Source of the DNA: Paucimonas lemoignei
GTDB lineage: Bacteria; Pseudomonadota; Gammaproteobacteria; Pseudomonadales; Pseudomonadaceae
DNA length: 64,000 nucleotides
Assembly (NCBI GenBank): GCA_900475325.1
Contig: LS483371.1
Coordinates: 3,782,001 to 3,846,000 of the forward strand
Direction: 5' to 3'
The notes below the pieces were generated by a model. The model saw only the letters and a list, made by a program, of their open reading frames with translations. It did no database searches and was not told the DNA's origin. Within the stretch, counting starts at the first letter, position 1. Every line of letters starts with the position of its first letter. Both the position numbers and the translations under genes were made by a program. This document shows, in pieces, positions 61,648 to 64,000 of this stretch.

Positions 61648-63870
61648 ATGCAACAGAATCATGGGGACATCATCACGCCGGGCCGTTTGGCCCAGGCCAT
61701 CGCGGCTGCACTGGCGCTGACTTCAGCGCCGGGTTTTGCCGCCGACAGCGCCGCCAACTCAGGCCAGGACGCCACCTTGCAAGCGGTGACCGTCACCGCC
61801 ACCCGCCGTGAAGAATCGTTGCAGAAAATCCCGGTAGCGGTGTCGGTGGTCGATGGCGAACAACTGGAGCGCGACAACCGCAACGGCGTGTCGAGCATCG
61901 TGCAGCAAGTGCCCAGCCTGAATTTCCGCACCGGCGCTTCCAACAAAGACACCTCGTTGTTCATTCGCGGGGTGGGTACCATTTCCACCTCACCGGGCGT
62001 CGAACCCACCGTGGCGACCGTGGTGGACGGCGTGGTGTACGCCCGCCCAGGCCAGGCCACTCTGGACCTGCTCGACCTGGAGCGCATCGAGGTATTGCGC
62101 GGCCCGCAGGGCACGCTGTTTGGCAAAAACGCCTCGGCCGGTGTGCTCAACGTGATCAGCAAGGCGCCCACCGCACAAACCCATGGCTACATCGATCAGT
62201 CGTACTACAGCGGCAACGAAAGCCGCACCCGTTTCGGCATCGGCGGCAGCCTGATTCCCGATACGCTCAAGGGCTCATTGACCACCTTGTTCGGCAGCTA
62301 CGACGGCAATGTCGACAACAAGGCCAACGGTCAGGAAGTCAACGGCTACAACCGCAAGGGCGCGCGGGGCAAGCTGGAGTTCACACCCAACGACGACGTG
62401 AAACTGACCGTCATCGCCGACTACATGCAGGCCCACGACGATGCACCAAACGGCGTGATTGAAACGGCCCTCACCCCAGCCTTCGCCGGTGCACTGGCGC
62501 CGGTCAGCGCCAGCCGTGACAACCGCGATATCGTCAGCGATTACCGCAGCCATGTTGAAGACATCAACAAAGGCCTGTCGGCGCAACTGGACTGGAACCT
62601 GGGCGATTACACCCTGACCTCCATTACCGCCTGGCGCGGCTGGAACAACACCCAGTGGCAGGACGGCGACCGCCTTTCCACCATCAGCGCCGCCTTCCCC
62701 GGCACTGAAGACAAAGGCGACCTGGACTTCAACCAGTACTCCCAGGAATTGCGTCTGGCCTCGCCCAAAGGAGAGTTCGTCGAATACGTGGGCGGCCTGT
62801 ACTACATGCACGGCAAGGACGAAGAAACCTATCGCCGCTCGCTGGTTACTCCCACCCGAACCGACGTCGGCATTGCCGACTACAGCACCACCAGCGACAG
62901 CCATTCGGTGTTCGGCGAAACCACACTGAATTTCACGTCGGCGTTTCGCGGTATCGCCGGCTTGCGCTGGACCCACGACGAGCTGGAATACGACCACCGC
63001 CGCGCGTCGACCTCGGCAACCACCGTGGCCGGTATCCAGCCTGCGACCAGCAGCTCCGGCTCGGTGGATGAAGACGGCTGGTCCGGACGATTGGGCCTGC
63101 AATACGATCTGACCGACAGCGTCATGACCTACCTGACCTATTCGCGTGGTTACAAAGGTCCGGCGTACAACGTGTTCTTCAACATGCAGCCCCGGGACAC
63201 CGACGCACTCAAACCCGAAACCTCCAACACCTGGGAACTGGGCGTCAAGGCCACCAGCTGGAACAATCGTCTGGTGACCAACCTGGCGGTGTTCCACAGC
63301 GATTACGACAACTACCAGGCGAATTTTTTCGACACCGTGGCGGGCAGCGTCGTCACGCGCCTGATCAACGCAGGCAGCGTCAGCACCGAAGGCGTCGAAG
63401 CGGATTTTGCCCTGCAAGCCACGCAGAACCTAAAGCTTTCCGGCGCCATCGCCTACACCAAGGCGCGCATCGACACCTTCGCCTGCCCGGTGGGCGCAGC
63501 GGCCTCGTGCAACGTGGATGGCAAAACCCTGCCCTTCTCGCCTGACTGGAAAAGCTACGTGCGCGCTGACTACAGCATCCCGCTGGACAACGGGCTGGAC
63601 GTGGAACTGGGTACCGATTACAGCTGGCAGAGCGAGGTGCAGTACGACATCAGTCAGAACCCGGATACCAAGCAGGGTGCCTACGGGATCTGGAACGCCA
63701 GCGTCGCCCTGGCCGACTATACCAACGGCTGGCGCGTAGCGCTGTTGGCCAAGAATCTCGCGGACAAGTCCTACTCGCCTGGGCTCGCCAGCGGCACCGG
63801 TTACATTACCCGCGCCGTGCCTCGGGATGATGAGCGTTATTTTGGTGTGCAGTTGAGGAAGGATTTTTGA
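61648..63870 (+). CDS. TonB-dependent outer-membrane receptor
   Basis: A 740-residue receptor. Signal peptide of about 31 residues (core LAQAIAAALALTSAPGFAA), then plug domain (about 50-165; REESLQKIPVAVSVVDGEQLERDN and LERIEVLRGPQGTLFGKNASAGVLNVISKAP). The long beta-barrel ends DDERYFGVQLRKDF with the usual C-terminal Phe. The plug resembles the group often annotated for sugars, polyphenols or pesticides rather than classic ferric siderophores. Control by the divergent LacI regulator supports a carbohydrate-like ligand. A GTG at 61636 is an alternative start. Confidence 0.9.
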   Translation: MQQNHGDIITPGRLAQAIAAALALTSAPGFAADSAANSGQDATLQAVTVTATRREESLQKIPVAVSVVDGEQLERDNRNGVSSIVQQVPSLNFRTGASNKDTSLFIRGVGTISTSPGVEPTVATVVDGVVYARPGQATLDLLDLERIEVLRGPQGTLFGKNASAGVLNVISKAPTAQTHGYIDQSYYSGNESRTRFGIGGSLIPDTLKGSLTTLFGSYDGNVDNKANGQEVNGYNRKGARGKLEFTPNDDVKLTVIADYMQAHDDAPNGVIETALTPAFAGALAPVSASRDNRDIVSDYRSHVEDINKGLSAQLDWNLGDYTLTSITAWRGWNNTQWQDGDRLSTISAAFPGTEDKGDLDFNQYSQELRLASPKGEFVEYVGGLYYMHGKDEETYRRSLVTPTRTDVGIADYSTTSDSHSVFGETTLNFTSAFRGIAGLRWTHDELEYDHRRASTSATTVAGIQPATSSSGSVDEDGWSGRLGLQYDLTDSVMTYLTYSRGYKGPAYNVFFNMQPRDTDALKPETSNTWELGVKATSWNNRLVTNLAVFHSDYDNYQANFFDTVAGSVVTRLINAGSVSTEGVEADFALQATQNLKLSGAIAYTKARIDTFACPVGAAASCNVDGKTLPFSPDWKSYVRADYSIPLDNGLDVELGTDYSWQSEVQYDISQNPDTKQGAYGIWNASVALADYTNGWRVALLAKNLADKSYSPGLASGTGYITRAVPRDDERYFGVQLRKDF

Positions 63871-63914
63871 CTTGACCGAATTTGTTGGGGCGGGGCTTGG
63901 TTGCGATTTAGAGA

Positions 63915-64000
63915 TGGTTTTTGTGGGCATATCCATTGCTGCGGTAACGGCTGCTTAGGGTTGCGCTTTTACAGCGCCTCACTTTTGAACAGCGCAAAAG
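63915..64000. repeat. Edge of a dispersed repeat, cut by the window
   Basis: GGGCATATCCATTGCTGCGG, then CTTTTACAGCGCCTCACTTTTG, correspond to the outer end of the repeat family seen at 42592-43575 and 51200-51510. Only the outer part is inside the window. Confidence 0.6.

Overview
The window reads as a Pseudomonas chromosome, most likely from the P. fluorescens group. Support comes from the high GC content, the many copies of Pseudomonas-type REP palindromes (cores GTGGGAGCGAGCTTGCTCGC, TAGGAGCTGCCGAAGGCTGC and GTGGGACCGGCTTTAGCCGG), and protein sequences that look pseudomonad throughout. No rRNA, tRNA, CRISPR array or prophage was seen. Everything below comes from reading the sequence; no database search was run.

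Layout. 1-4.5 kb: an ABC importer of the polyamine type (two permeases and an ATPase), then a flavin reductase and a luciferase-like monooxygenase. 4.6-8.5 kb: a saccharopine-dehydrogenase-like oxidoreductase divergent from a TetR regulator across two palindromic operators, then a LysR/EamA exporter pair. 8.5-15.9 kb: a YheO/DauR-like regulator, an ornithine-cyclodeaminase-family reductase, an unusual M19 dipeptidase, and a GntR regulator divergent from phnD-phnC-phnE-phnA, which encodes uptake and C-P cleavage of phosphonoacetate. 16-28 kb: an accessory stretch with a GNAT protein, an intact IS66 element, a chemoreceptor, several regulator/oxidoreductase pairs (VOC/AraC, HxlR/NmrA, AraC/SDR) and a MITE-like element.

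28-42.6 kb is the metabolic centre: a complete N-methylglutamate pathway for methylamine. The leftward arm encodes GmaS, MgsABC and an Amt channel. The rightward arm encodes an XRE-cupin regulator, PurU, FolD and the four subunits of N-methylglutamate dehydrogenase (sarcosine-oxidase-like, MgdABCD). Methylamine would be taken up by Amt, captured as gamma-glutamylmethylamide, converted to N-methylglutamate, and oxidised to glutamate plus methylene-THF, which FolD and PurU turn into formate. A GGAAACTT-N-TTTCC motif recurs upstream of gmaS, the regulator and purU. Between gmaS and mgsA lies an exact three-copy, 166-bp tandem repeat whose unit carries the last codons of gmaS.

42.6-64 kb: a roughly 1-kb pair of inverted dispersed repeats, an IclR regulator, a dCache chemoreceptor with the amino-acid-binding signature, a TonB-dependent receptor with a DUF4198 partner, a DUF1624 membrane protein, an orphan ABC binding protein, an IclR regulator divergent from a tripartite MFS efflux operon, tonB-exbB-exbD, and a LacI regulator divergent from a second TonB-dependent receptor.
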